NCBI RefSeq assembly: GCF_014648995.1
Contig: NZ_BMSE01000001.1
Coordinates: 558,001-622,000 of the forward strand
Direction of reading: 5' to 3'
DNA from: Streptomyces massasporeus
GTDB lineage: Bacteria; Actinomycetota; Actinomycetes; Streptomycetales; Streptomycetaceae
DNA: 64,000 nt
A program made the position numbers and the translations under genes. The notes below the pieces were generated by a model, which saw only the letters and a program-made list of their open reading frames with translations, searched no databases and was not told the DNA's origin. This document shows, in pieces, positions 1-9,257 of the stretch (within the stretch, counting starts at the first letter, position 1; each line of letters opens with the position of its first letter).

Positions 1-830
1 ACGGTGTTGTACTGGAACAGGTTGTGCATGCCGACGAACCAGGCGCCGAAACCGACCAGCACGAACAGCGAGATCTTGGTGAAGTTCACCGGGACGCCGA
101 CGGCGCGGGCGCTGTCCTTGTTGCCGCCGACCGCGAAGATCCAGTTGCCGTACTTGGTGCGCAGCAGGACCCACGTGGCCAGCGCCGCGAAAGCCAGCCA
201 CCACAAGACGGTGATCTTGACGTTGACTCCGCCGACGTCGAAGGACGAGGCGAACAGGGCCTTGGCCTGGTCGAAGCCGTCCATGTCGCTGATGTCGTCC
301 GTGGCGACGTTGCCGGTGACCAGCTTGGTCACCGCCAGGTTCACGCCCTGCAGACCCATGAACGTGCCCAGGGTGACCAGGAAGCTCGGCAGCCCGGTCT
401 TCACCAGCAGCCAGCCGTTGAAGAAGCCGATCGCAAGCGACACCACCAGGGCCGCGATCACGCCGACCCAGACGTTCAGGGTCAGCTCGAAGGCGGTCAT
501 GCTCGCCGTCAGCGCCGATGCGACCGGCGCGACGCCGGAGGACAGGTCGAACTCGCCGCCGATCATCAGCAGCGCCACGGGCAGGACCATGATCCCGATG
601 GTCGACGCTTGGTAGAGGACCGTCGACATCGAACTGCCCTGGCGCAAGGTCGGCGCCATGATCAGGAAGAAGACCAGGATGGCCAGGGCGCCGAGGAAGA
701 CGCCCACCTCGGGCCGAGCGAGCAGTCTCAGCACCAGGGAGCGCTGCTGGGTCCGCCCGTCCTTCTCCTTGCCCGGGCCGGAGACCGGCGGTGAAGTCAC
801 CGCCGGCTCAGCCTGCTGGGTCATGCTCAT
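1..830 (-). CDS. Sugar (probably myo-inositol) ABC transporter permease, 3' end outside window
   Basis: Membrane permease of the ribose/xylose/inositol type ABC importers (BPD_transp_2 family). About 276 residues are visible and the frame is still open at the left edge. After a hydrophilic N-terminus rich in charged residues there are repeated hydrophobic segments from about residue 42 onward. Residues 91-99, GGEFDLSSG, match the GG-(I/E)-DLS-x-G motif typical of this permease family. The start is ATG at 830, which shares its A with the TGA stop of the binding protein gene, so the two are translationally coupled. The ATP-binding protein must lie to the left. The inositol assignment is an inference from the facing iol genes; the family itself transports several pentoses, hexoses and polyols. 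Confidence 0.85.
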   Translation of the reverse strand, partial: MSMTQQAEPAVTSPPVSGPGKEKDGRTQQRSLVLRLLARPEVGVFLGALAILVFFLIMAPTLRQGSSMSTVLYQASTIGIMVLPVALLMIGGEFDLSSGVAPVASALTASMTAFELTLNVWVGVIAALVVSLAIGFFNGWLLVKTGLPSFLVTLGTFMGLQGVNLAVTKLVTGNVATDDISDMDGFDQAKALFASSFDVGGVNVKITVLWWLAFAALATWVLLRTKYGNWIFAVGGNKDSARAVGVPVNFTKISLFVLVGFGAWFVGMHNLFQYNT

Positions 831-1849
831 CACCGGGTGCCCTTCGCGGCGAACTCGGCGATCTTGTCGACGTTGGACTTGTCGACGAAGGCCGGGCCGG
901 TCAGCACGGGCTGCTCGCCGCCGCCGCTGTAGTTGCCGTTGTTCTTGTAGAGCCACAGACCGTCGACGGCCAGGTAACCCTGCAGATAGGGCTGCTGGTC
1001 CACCGCGAACTGGATGTCGCCGCTCTTGACGGCCTTGATGAGTTCCTTGTTGAGGTCGAAGGTCGCGACCTTCGCCTTGCTGCCTGCATCACTCACCGAC
1101 TGCACCGCGGTCAGCGCGAACGGGGCTCCGAGCGTGACGACGTAGTCGATGGAGGAGTCCTGCTTCAGCTTGGCGGTGAGCGTCGACTTCACCGACGGCT
1201 TGTCCGCGCCGTTGACGTTCTGGACGTCGAGCTTGCCGTCGAAGGTCTTCTCCACGCCGTCGCAGCGCTGGGTGAGACCCACGTTGCCCTGCTCCTGGAT
1301 GACACAGAGGGCGTGCTTCGCACCGACCTCGTTGAGCTTCTTGCCGAAGGCCTCGCCCGCGACGGACTCGTCCTGGCCGAAGAACTCCAGCATGTTGAAC
1401 TGCTTCCAGTCGCTCAGGCCGGAGTTGAGGCCGACGACGGGTATGCCGGCCTTGTCCGCCTTGCCTATGACGCCCTTCATGGCGTCCGGCTTGGCGAGTG
1501 TGACCGCGATGCCGTCGACCTTCTGGTCGATCGCGGTCTGGACCAGGTTGGCCTGGTTGCCCGCGTTCGGGTCGGCGGAGTAGATGAGCTTGATGTTGTC
1601 CTTGGCGGCCGCGGCCTCGGCGCCCTTGCGGACGGTGTCCCAGAAGGTGTCGCCGGGCGCCTGGTGCGTGACCAGGGCGACGGTCATGCGCGGCGTGGTC
1701 GCCTTGCCCGCCGAGGCGTCCGCCGCGCCTTCCTCGGACTTCTTGCCTCCGGAACTGCTGGAACAGCCGGCGAGGGTCAGGGCCGCTGCCGCGGCCACGG
1801 CGACGACGGGCGCGAACCTGCGAGAGCGGGGGTGAGAAGAGCGGTCCAT
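830..1849 (-). CDS. Sugar ABC transporter substrate-binding lipoprotein (inositol/ribose type)
   Basis: Extracytoplasmic binding protein of 339 residues belonging to the periplasmic-binding type 4 (ribose-binding-like) family. It has an arginine-rich N-terminus, a hydrophobic stretch and a lipobox LTLAGC with the acylated Cys at residue 29, followed by a Ser/Gly/Lys linker. The mature part has the two-lobe pattern with motifs such as DTFWDTV, AIDQKVDGIAVT and FAVDQQPYLQGY, the last being typical of the hinge region near the C-terminus. I chose ATG 1849 because GAGGTG lies nine bases upstream; a GTG at 1861 in the same frame lacks good spacing. It is coupled to the permease by a TGATG overlap and is divergent from iolC, which suggests inositol as ligand. 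Confidence 0.85.
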   Translation of the reverse strand: MDRSSHPRSRRFAPVVAVAAAAALTLAGCSSSSGGKKSEEGAADASAGKATTPRMTVALVTHQAPGDTFWDTVRKGAEAAAAKDNIKLIYSADPNAGNQANLVQTAIDQKVDGIAVTLAKPDAMKGVIGKADKAGIPVVGLNSGLSDWKQFNMLEFFGQDESVAGEAFGKKLNEVGAKHALCVIQEQGNVGLTQRCDGVEKTFDGKLDVQNVNGADKPSVKSTLTAKLKQDSSIDYVVTLGAPFALTAVQSVSDAGSKAKVATFDLNKELIKAVKSGDIQFAVDQQPYLQGYLAVDGLWLYKNNGNYSGGGEQPVLTGPAFVDKSNVDKIAEFAAKGTR

Positions 1850-1861
1850 CTTTCCTGGCAC

Positions 1862-2171
1862 CTCACTGTGCTACTGCGGGGGAAAGGAAGGGATCACGAA
1901 GGGATCCGTGGTCCCGGAGCCTTACGGAGTCCGGATCATGATGCCGCAAACCGACTGTTGCGATGGCACGGGATACAAGTCCCTGCCGCGCCCGCTGTCA
2001 ATACTTTGTCAAGACATCATTTCACGAGCAGGTCCGAATGTAAGTACAAACTATTGACAGCACCGCCCTCCGCGACCTACACCTGGGAGGCGGCAGGTCC
2101 CGTGGATCCACGCCCTCACCGTGTCAGGGCGCTTCAGGACCCGCATCCCCAGCTTCCCGAGGAGGTCGCGC
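1862..2171. promoter_or_regulatory. Divergent iol promoter region with repeated TGTCAA motifs
   Basis: This 310-base gap separates the leftward transporter genes from the rightward iol genes. Its middle is markedly AT-richer than the surroundings. TGTCAA occurs at 1996-2001 and 2007-2012 in direct orientation, eleven bases apart (one helical turn), and inverted as TTGACA at 2054-2059. The inverted copy could equally be the -35 hexamer of iolC, with a weak TACACC 18 bases later at 2078-2083. A strong ribosome binding site GAGGAGGT precedes iolC at 2158-2165. Regulation by the GntR/HutC protein encoded at 8387 is an inference. Confidence 0.5.
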
Positions 2172-3149
2172 ATGGCCGAGCCAGCCCAGTATTTCGATGT
2201 GATCACGATGGGTCGCATCGGGGTCGACCTCTACCCCCTGCAAACCGGGGTCCCCCTGGCCGAAGTGGAGACCTTCGGGAAATTCCTGGGAGGTTCGGCG
2301 GCCAACGTGGCGGTCGCCGCGGCCCGCCTCGGACGCCGGACGGCGGTGATCACACGCACCGGCGACGACCCCTTCGGCACCTACCTGCACGAGGAGCTGA
2401 AGGGCTTCGGCGTCGACGACCGCTGGGTCACCCCGGTCGGCGCGTACCCGACGCCGGTCACGTTCTGCGAGATCTTCCCGCCGGACGACTTCCCGCTGTA
2501 CTTCTACCGCCGCCCCAAGGCCCCGGATCTGGAGATCCACACCGACGAGCTGGACTTCTTCGCCATCCGCGGCGCCCGGATCTTCTGGATCACCGGCACC
2601 GGCCTGAGCGAGGAGCCGAGCCGCTCCGCCACGCTCGCGGCCCTCAAGGCCCGCGACAAGTCGGGGATCACCGTCTTCGACCTCGACTGGCGGCCGATGT
2701 TCTGGCGCGACCCCGAGGAGGCCCGCCCGTACTACCGCGAGGCCCTGCGCCACGCCACGGTCGCGGTCGGCAACCTCGACGAGTGCGAGATCGCCACCGG
2801 CGTGCGCGAGCCGCAGGCATGCGCGGACGCGCTGCTGGAGGCCGGCGTGGAGCTGGCCGTCGTCAAGCAGGGCCCCAAGGGGGTGCTCGCCGTGCACCGC
2901 GACGGCAGCCGGGCCGAGGTGCCGCCGGTGCCCGTCGAGGTGGTCAACGGCCTGGGCGCGGGTGACGCCTTCGGTGGCTCGCTCTGCCACGGTCTGCTCG
3001 CCGGCTGGGACCTGGAGCGGACCATGCGCCACGCCAACGCCGCCGGCGCCCTCGTCGCCTCGCGCCTCGCCTGCTCCTCCGCGATGCCCACCGAGTCCGA
3101 GGTCGCGGACCTCCTCGCCGGGGTGCCGTCGCCGAGCACGAGCCACTGA
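2172..3149 (+). CDS. iolC: 5-dehydro-2-deoxygluconokinase (PfkB family)
   Basis: Cytoplasmic sugar kinase of 325 residues that phosphorylates 5-dehydro-2-deoxy-D-gluconate in myo-inositol catabolism. The N-terminus has DVITMGRIGVDLYP followed by the substrate-binding GGSAANVAVAAARLG stretch near residue 40, both typical of IolC. The PfkB signature GAGD is at residues 262-265 with Asp265 as catalytic base. ATG 2172 was chosen over an upstream ATG because it follows GAGGAGGT at the right distance and gives the usual IolC N-terminus. It is the first gene of the rightward iol operon, with the next gene starting 13 bases after its stop. Confidence 0.93.
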   Translation: MAEPAQYFDVITMGRIGVDLYPLQTGVPLAEVETFGKFLGGSAANVAVAAARLGRRTAVITRTGDDPFGTYLHEELKGFGVDDRWVTPVGAYPTPVTFCEIFPPDDFPLYFYRRPKAPDLEIHTDELDFFAIRGARIFWITGTGLSEEPSRSATLAALKARDKSGITVFDLDWRPMFWRDPEEARPYYREALRHATVAVGNLDECEIATGVREPQACADALLEAGVELAVVKQGPKGVLAVHRDGSRAEVPPVPVEVVNGLGAGDAFGGSLCHGLLAGWDLERTMRHANAAGALVASRLACSSAMPTESEVADLLAGVPSPSTSH

Positions 3150-3162
3150 AACGGAGCCTTCC

Positions 3163-4041
3163 TTGAACATCGGCATCCCCGACCTCACCACGGTCAGAGC
3201 CCGCAGTCCCGAGGCCGTCGCGGAGGCGGCGGCCCGCCGGACGCGCCGACCGTTGATCGGCGACAGCGGCCGGCTGATGATCGTGGCCGCCGACCATCCG
3301 GCGCGCGGCGCCCTCGGGGTCGGCGACCGGCGCCTGGCCATGGCCAACCGCGCGGACCTGCTGGAGCGGCTGTGCACCGCGCTGTCACGGCCGGGCGTGG
3401 ACGGGGTGCTCGCCACCGCCGACATCCTGGAGGACCTCCTGCTCCTCGGTGTCCTCGACGACAAGGTTGTCATGGGCTCCATGAACCGCGGCGGTCTGGC
3501 CGGGGCGTCCTTCGAGATGGACGACCGCTTCACCGGCCACCGCGCCGAGGACATCGCCCGGCTCCGCTTCGACGCGGGCAAGCTCCTGGTCCGCATCGAC
3601 TACGACGACCCGGGCTCGCTGACCACGCTGGAGTCCACCGCGCGGGCGATCGACGCCATGGCCGAGCGCCGACTGCCCCTGTTCGTCGAGCCGTTCATCT
3701 CCCGGCGGGTCGACGGCACGGTCCGCAACGACCTGTCCGCCGAGGCCGTCACCCGGTCCGTCGCCATAGCGTCCGGGCTCGGCGGCACCTCCGCCTACAC
3801 CTGGCTGAAGCTGCCCGTCACCGACGACCCGGACGACATGGCCGAGGTGCTGGAGACCTCCACCCTGCCGGTCGTGCTGCTCGGCGGCGAGGTGGGCGAG
3901 GACCAGGAGGGCGCCTACGAACGCTGGCGCAAGGCCCTGCGGCTGCCCACCGTCCAGGGCATGGTCGTCGGGCGGTCGCTGCTCTACCCGGCCGGGGGCA
4001 GCGTGGAAGAGGCCGTGGACACGGCCGTCGGTCTGCTGTGA
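3163..4041 (+). CDS. Class I aldolase-like (beta/alpha)8-barrel protein of iol clusters
   Basis: Protein of 292 residues, related to the Cgl0158-type barrel proteins that sit next to iolC in actinobacterial inositol clusters. Features consistent with a DeoC/LacD-like aldolase include IVAADHPARGALGVG near the N-terminus, VDGVLATADILEDLL, LFVEPF and the conserved lysine in YTWLKLPV that could form a Schiff base. I infer that it cleaves 6-phospho-5-dehydro-2-deoxygluconate, the IolJ step, because no other aldolase is visible here. The start is TTG at 3163 with ACGGAG six bases upstream; there is no better in-frame start. The substrate assignment is not proven. Confidence 0.75.
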   Translation: MNIGIPDLTTVRARSPEAVAEAAARRTRRPLIGDSGRLMIVAADHPARGALGVGDRRLAMANRADLLERLCTALSRPGVDGVLATADILEDLLLLGVLDDKVVMGSMNRGGLAGASFEMDDRFTGHRAEDIARLRFDAGKLLVRIDYDDPGSLTTLESTARAIDAMAERRLPLFVEPFISRRVDGTVRNDLSAEAVTRSVAIASGLGGTSAYTWLKLPVTDDPDDMAEVLETSTLPVVLLGGEVGEDQEGAYERWRKALRLPTVQGMVVGRSLLYPAGGSVEEAVDTAVGLL

Positions 4042-4054
4042 TCCGGAGGATGCA

Positions 4055-4948
4055 ATGACGTACCACCTTCCCGCCGGCAAGGCCCTCGGCGGCCCCTACG
4101 CCGTCGACGTCACGCCCGAGAAGGCCGGCTGGGGCCACTCCAGTCTGCGGGTCCTGGAGCTGCCGCCCGGTGGCGCGCACTCCTTCGACACCGGTGACAG
4201 CGAGTGGATCGTCGTCCCGCTGAGCGGCGGCTGCACGGTCGCCGCGGCGGACGACTTCGGCCAGGAGACGTTCGAACTCCAGGGCCGCGCCGACGTGTTC
4301 AGCGGCGTCAGCGACTTCGCGTACGTGCCGCGCGACGCCAGCGCGACGGTGACGTCCGTCGGCGGCGGCCGGTTCGCGCTGACCGGCGCACGCTGCACCC
4401 GCCGGCTGCCCGCGCGCTACGGCCCGGCGTCCGAGGTGCCGGTGGAGCTGCGGGGCACCGGGAACTGCTCCCGGCAGGTCAACAACTTCGGTGCGGCCGG
4501 GGTCTTCGAGTGCGACAAGCTCATCGCGGTCGAGGTGATCACCCCCGGCGGCAACTGGTCGTCGTTCCCGCCCCACAAGCACGACGAGCACCGGCCCGGC
4601 GAGGAGTCCGTGCTGGAGGAGATCTACTACTTCGAGTTCGCCGGCCACGACGGCGTCCCCGGCCTCGGCTACCAGCGCGTCTCCCCGTCCGGCCCGGGCC
4701 GGGACACCGACGTGCTGGCGGAGGTGCGCGACGGCGACGTCGTCCTCATCCCGGACGGCTGGCACGGGCCCTCGATGGCCACGCCCGGCCACCACATGTA
4801 CTACCTCAACGTCATGGCGGGCCCGGAGGCCGAGCGCGCCTGGCTGATCTGCGACCACCCCGACCACGCCTGGGTCCGCGACACCTGGCCGGACCAGCCG
4901 GTCGACCCCCGGCTCCCCCTCTACACCGCCCCGGAGACCTCCGCATGA
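4055..4948 (+). CDS. iolB: 5-deoxy-glucuronate isomerase
   Basis: Cupin-fold isomerase of 297 residues converting 5-deoxy-D-glucuronate to 5-dehydro-2-deoxy-D-gluconate. The metal-binding cupin motif is PPHKHDEH with the first His at residue 174, followed by ESVLEEIYYF and later DVVLIPDGWHGPS and HHMYYLNVMAG, all characteristic of IolB. The length is close to the family norm of about 270-300. ATG 4055 lies behind GGAGG and 13 bases after the preceding stop. The stop overlaps the iolD start (ATGA), so the two proteins should be made together. Confidence 0.95.
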   Translation: MTYHLPAGKALGGPYAVDVTPEKAGWGHSSLRVLELPPGGAHSFDTGDSEWIVVPLSGGCTVAAADDFGQETFELQGRADVFSGVSDFAYVPRDASATVTSVGGGRFALTGARCTRRLPARYGPASEVPVELRGTGNCSRQVNNFGAAGVFECDKLIAVEVITPGGNWSSFPPHKHDEHRPGEESVLEEIYYFEFAGHDGVPGLGYQRVSPSGPGRDTDVLAEVRDGDVVLIPDGWHGPSMATPGHHMYYLNVMAGPEAERAWLICDHPDHAWVRDTWPDQPVDPRLPLYTAPETSA

Positions 4949-6828
4949 GCGCCCCCACCCGCAGACTGACGACCGCCCAGGCGCTGGTCCGGTTCCTGTC
5001 CGCCCAGTACACCGAGCGCGACGGCGTGCGCCGCCGGCTGATCGCCGGGACCTGGGGCATCTTCGGCCATGGCAACGTCGCCGGGGTCGGCCAGGCGCTG
5101 ATGGAGGCAGGCATCGGGCCGGACGCCGTCATGCCGTTCCACCAGGGCCGCAACGAGCAGTCCATGGTGCACGCGGCCGTCGGCTACGCCCGGCAGCTGA
5201 ACCGCCTGTCCGCGCAGGCGGTGACGACCTCGATCGGCCCGGGCGCCACCAACCTGGTCACCGGCGCCGCCCTGGCGACGATCAACCGTCTGCCGGTGCT
5301 GCTCCTGCCCGGCGACTACTTCGCCTCGCACGCCCCCGACCCGTTGCTCCAGCAGCTGGAGCACCCGGTCGAGGCCGACGTGTCGGTCAACGACACGCTG
5401 CGCCCGGTGTCGAGGTACTTCGACCGGATCACCCGCCCCGAGGCGCTGATCCCCTCGGCGCTCCAGGCGATGCGGGTGCTCGCCGACCCGGCCGAGACCG
5501 GCGCCGTCACCCTCGCCCTGCCGCAGGACGTGCAGGCGGAGGCGTACGACTGGCCGGAGGAGTTCTTCGCCGAGCGGGTCTGGTACGTACGGCGCCCCGC
5601 GCCGGACCCGGTGGAGCTGGCGGCCGCCGTCGAGGCGATCAGGTCGGCGGAACGGCCGCTGATCGTGGCGGGCGGCGGCGTGCACCACAGCGAGGCCGAG
5701 CAGGCGCTCAAGGCGTTCGTGGAGGCCACCGGCATCCCCGTCGCCTCCACCCAGGCCGGCAAGGGCTCGCTCCGCCACGACCACCCCGCCGACCTCGGCG
5801 GCATCGGCCACACCGGCACCGCGGTCAGCGACGAACTCGCCCGCACCGCCGACCTGGTGATCGGCGTCGGCACCCGCTACACCGACTTCACCACCGCCTC
5901 CGGCACGCTCTTCCAGCACCCCGGCGTGCGGTTCCTGAACCTCAACATCACCGCCTTCGACGCCCACAAGCTGGCGGCGCGGACGCTGGTGTGCGACGCC
6001 CGGTCCGGCCTGGAGAAGCTGATCAAGGGGCTGGCCGGACACCGCCTGCCGCAGGCCTACGAGGCCGAGTACCGCGCCGGCAAGGAGCGTTGGGACGAGG
6101 TCGTCGAGGCCGCCTACCGGGCCGGCGACGAGAACGCGGTCCCGACCCAGACACAGGTGCTCGGCGCGCTGGACGCGGCCGTCGGCGACGACGACGTGGT
6201 GATCAACGCGGCCGGTTCGCTCCCCGGCGACCTGCACAAGCTGTGGCGCTCCCGCAGCCCGCGCCAGTACCACCTGGAGTACGGCTACTCCTGCATGGGC
6301 TACGAGATCCCGGCCGGCATCGGCGTCCAGCAGGCCGCCCCGGGCACCCCGGTGTGGGCGCTGGTCGGCGACGGCACCTACCTGATGATGCCGACGGAGA
6401 TCGTCACCGCCGTCCAGGAGGGTCTGCCGCTCAACATCGTCCTCCTCCAGAACCACGGCTACGCCTCGATCGGGGGCCTGTCGGAGGAGACCGGCGGGGA
6501 GCGGTTCGGCACCGCCTACCGCTTCCGGGCCGCCGACGGCACCTTCACCGGCGCCCCGCTGCCCGTCGACCTGGCCGCCAACGCCGCCAGCCTCGGCATG
6601 GACGTGCTGCGCGCCAAGACGGTGCGCGAGCTGCGCGATGCGCTGGCCGCGGCGCGTGAATCGGACCGGCCGACGTGCGTGTACGTCGAGACGGACCCGG
6701 CCCCGACCGCTCCCCCGGCCGAGGCCTGGTGGGACGTGCCGGTCGCCCAGACCGCCTCCCGGGAGGCGGCCGTCGAGGCCCGCGAGCGCTACGACCGCCA
6801 GGTCGCGGGCCGCCGCCGCCACCTCTGA
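4945..6828 (+). CDS. iolD: 3D-(3,5/4)-trihydroxycyclohexane-1,2-dione acylhydrolase (ThDP enzyme)
   Basis: Thiamine-diphosphate-dependent ring-opening hydrolase of 627 residues, the ring-cleavage step of inositol breakdown. It has the three-domain layout of the acetolactate synthase superfamily: an N-terminal pyrimidine-binding domain with HQGRNEQSMVHAA, a middle Rossmann-like domain with AGGGVHHSEAE, and a C-terminal diphosphate-binding domain with GYEIPAGIGVQQA and GDGTYLMM. IolD-specific stretches include GIFGHGNVAG and NHGYASIGGLSE. The length fits the family. It overlaps iolB by four bases and is followed by the dehydrogenase gene 43 bases later. Confidence 0.95.
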   Translation: MSAPTRRLTTAQALVRFLSAQYTERDGVRRRLIAGTWGIFGHGNVAGVGQALMEAGIGPDAVMPFHQGRNEQSMVHAAVGYARQLNRLSAQAVTTSIGPGATNLVTGAALATINRLPVLLLPGDYFASHAPDPLLQQLEHPVEADVSVNDTLRPVSRYFDRITRPEALIPSALQAMRVLADPAETGAVTLALPQDVQAEAYDWPEEFFAERVWYVRRPAPDPVELAAAVEAIRSAERPLIVAGGGVHHSEAEQALKAFVEATGIPVASTQAGKGSLRHDHPADLGGIGHTGTAVSDELARTADLVIGVGTRYTDFTTASGTLFQHPGVRFLNLNITAFDAHKLAARTLVCDARSGLEKLIKGLAGHRLPQAYEAEYRAGKERWDEVVEAAYRAGDENAVPTQTQVLGALDAAVGDDDVVINAAGSLPGDLHKLWRSRSPRQYHLEYGYSCMGYEIPAGIGVQQAAPGTPVWALVGDGTYLMMPTEIVTAVQEGLPLNIVLLQNHGYASIGGLSEETGGERFGTAYRFRAADGTFTGAPLPVDLAANAASLGMDVLRAKTVRELRDALAAARESDRPTCVYVETDPAPTAPPAEAWWDVPVAQTASREAAVEARERYDRQVAGRRRHL

Positions 6829-6871
6829 ACTCCCCCCGGAACTCAAGCTCCACGAAAGGCCCTTGCGCACC

Positions 6872-8365
<1,494 letters not shown>

Positions 8366-8386
8366 CACCCGTAGGGGGGTTCGTCC

Positions 8387-9172
8387 ATGGCGAAGACAGG
8401 TGACCGGGCCCGTACCACGGCCGCCGCCGCGCTCGGCTCGCTGGACTTCGCGCTGGAACGGGGCAGTCCCGTGCCGCTCTACCACCAGCTCGCGCAGCAG
8501 CTGGAGGCGGCGATCGAGCACGGGGTCCTCGCCCCGGGGAACCTCCTGGGCAACGAGGTCGACCTGTCCGTGCGCCTCGGCCTGTCCCGACCCACCGTCC
8601 GCCAGGCCATCCAGTCCCTCGTCGACAAGGGGCTGCTGGTCCGGCGGCGCGGGGTGGGCACGCAGGTGGTGCACAGCCAGGTCAAACGCCCGCTGGAACT
8701 GAGCAGCCTCTACGACGACCTGGAGACGGCGGGGCAGGCGCCGACCACCGAGGTCGTGCGCAACGAGGTCGTCCCGGCCTCCTGCGACGTGGCGGCCGCC
8801 CTCGGCATGCCGGAGGGTCACGAGGTGACCGTCCTGGACCGGCTGCGCCGCACCCACGGCCGACCGGTGGCGCTGCTGCGCAACCACCTGCCGGTGTCCC
8901 TGCTGGACCTGGACAGCGCCCGCCTGGAGTCGACCGGCCTGTATCGCATGATGCGCTCGGCGGGCATCACCCTGCACAGCGCCCGCCAGACCGTCGGCGC
9001 CCGCGCGGCGACCGCCGGGGAGGCGTCCCGCCTGGACGAGCAGGAGGGCGCGGCGCTCCTCACGATGCACCGCACGGCGTACGACGACACGGGGCGCCCG
9101 GTCGAGTACGGAACGCACATCTACCGTGCCTCGCTCTACACCTTCGACTTCCAGTTGCTGGTCCGGCCTTGA
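8387..9172 (+). CDS. GntR/HutC-family transcriptional regulator, probable iol regulator
   Basis: DNA-binding protein of 261 residues. Residues about 25-95 form the GntR winged helix (VPLYHQLAQQLEAAIE, LGLSRPTVRQAIQSLVDKGLLVRRRGVGTQVV), and residues 110-255 form a UTRA ligand-binding domain of the HutC subfamily, ending in IYRASLYTFDFQLLV. It starts 21 bases after mmsA behind a run of G residues that serves as ribosome binding site. The context suggests it senses an inositol catabolite and controls this operon and the divergent transporter. The TGTCAA repeats at 1996-2059 are the best candidate operators in sight. The ligand is unknown. Confidence 0.88.
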   Translation: MAKTGDRARTTAAAALGSLDFALERGSPVPLYHQLAQQLEAAIEHGVLAPGNLLGNEVDLSVRLGLSRPTVRQAIQSLVDKGLLVRRRGVGTQVVHSQVKRPLELSSLYDDLETAGQAPTTEVVRNEVVPASCDVAAALGMPEGHEVTVLDRLRRTHGRPVALLRNHLPVSLLDLDSARLESTGLYRMMRSAGITLHSARQTVGARAATAGEASRLDEQEGAALLTMHRTAYDDTGRPVEYGTHIYRASLYTFDFQLLVRP

Positions 9173-9198
9173 CCGGACTCGGGGGTCGGGTGCAAAGT

Positions 9199-9224
9199 CG
9201 TACATATACACCGTAAACATACGG
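9199..9224 (+). promoter_or_regulatory. Shared locus motif, copy 1 (upstream of galE-like gene)
   Basis: An AT-rich block in GC-rich DNA reads TATACACCGTAAACATACGG at 9205-9224. It matches copies at 15433, 18923 and, less fully, 24912. The right half is itself a perfect inverted repeat, CCGTA-AACA-TACGG. It ends 33 bases before the ATG at 9258, the position expected for an operator near the transcription start. A TetR-type operator is the simplest reading. Confidence 0.6.
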
Positions 9225-9257
9225 TTCTTCGACCGCACCCGAAGCGGGAGTCACGGC

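Noticed and set aside
24..794. Forward genes over the ABC permease region
   Set aside because: These frames give Arg/Gln/Asp-rich proteins without motifs and are shadows of the minus-strand permease.
9199..9224. Developmental sigma factor (WhiG or BldN) promoter at the shared motif
   Set aside because: Although CGTAAAC resembles part of a BldN -35 element, no matching -10 sequence lies at the right distance in the three strong copies.
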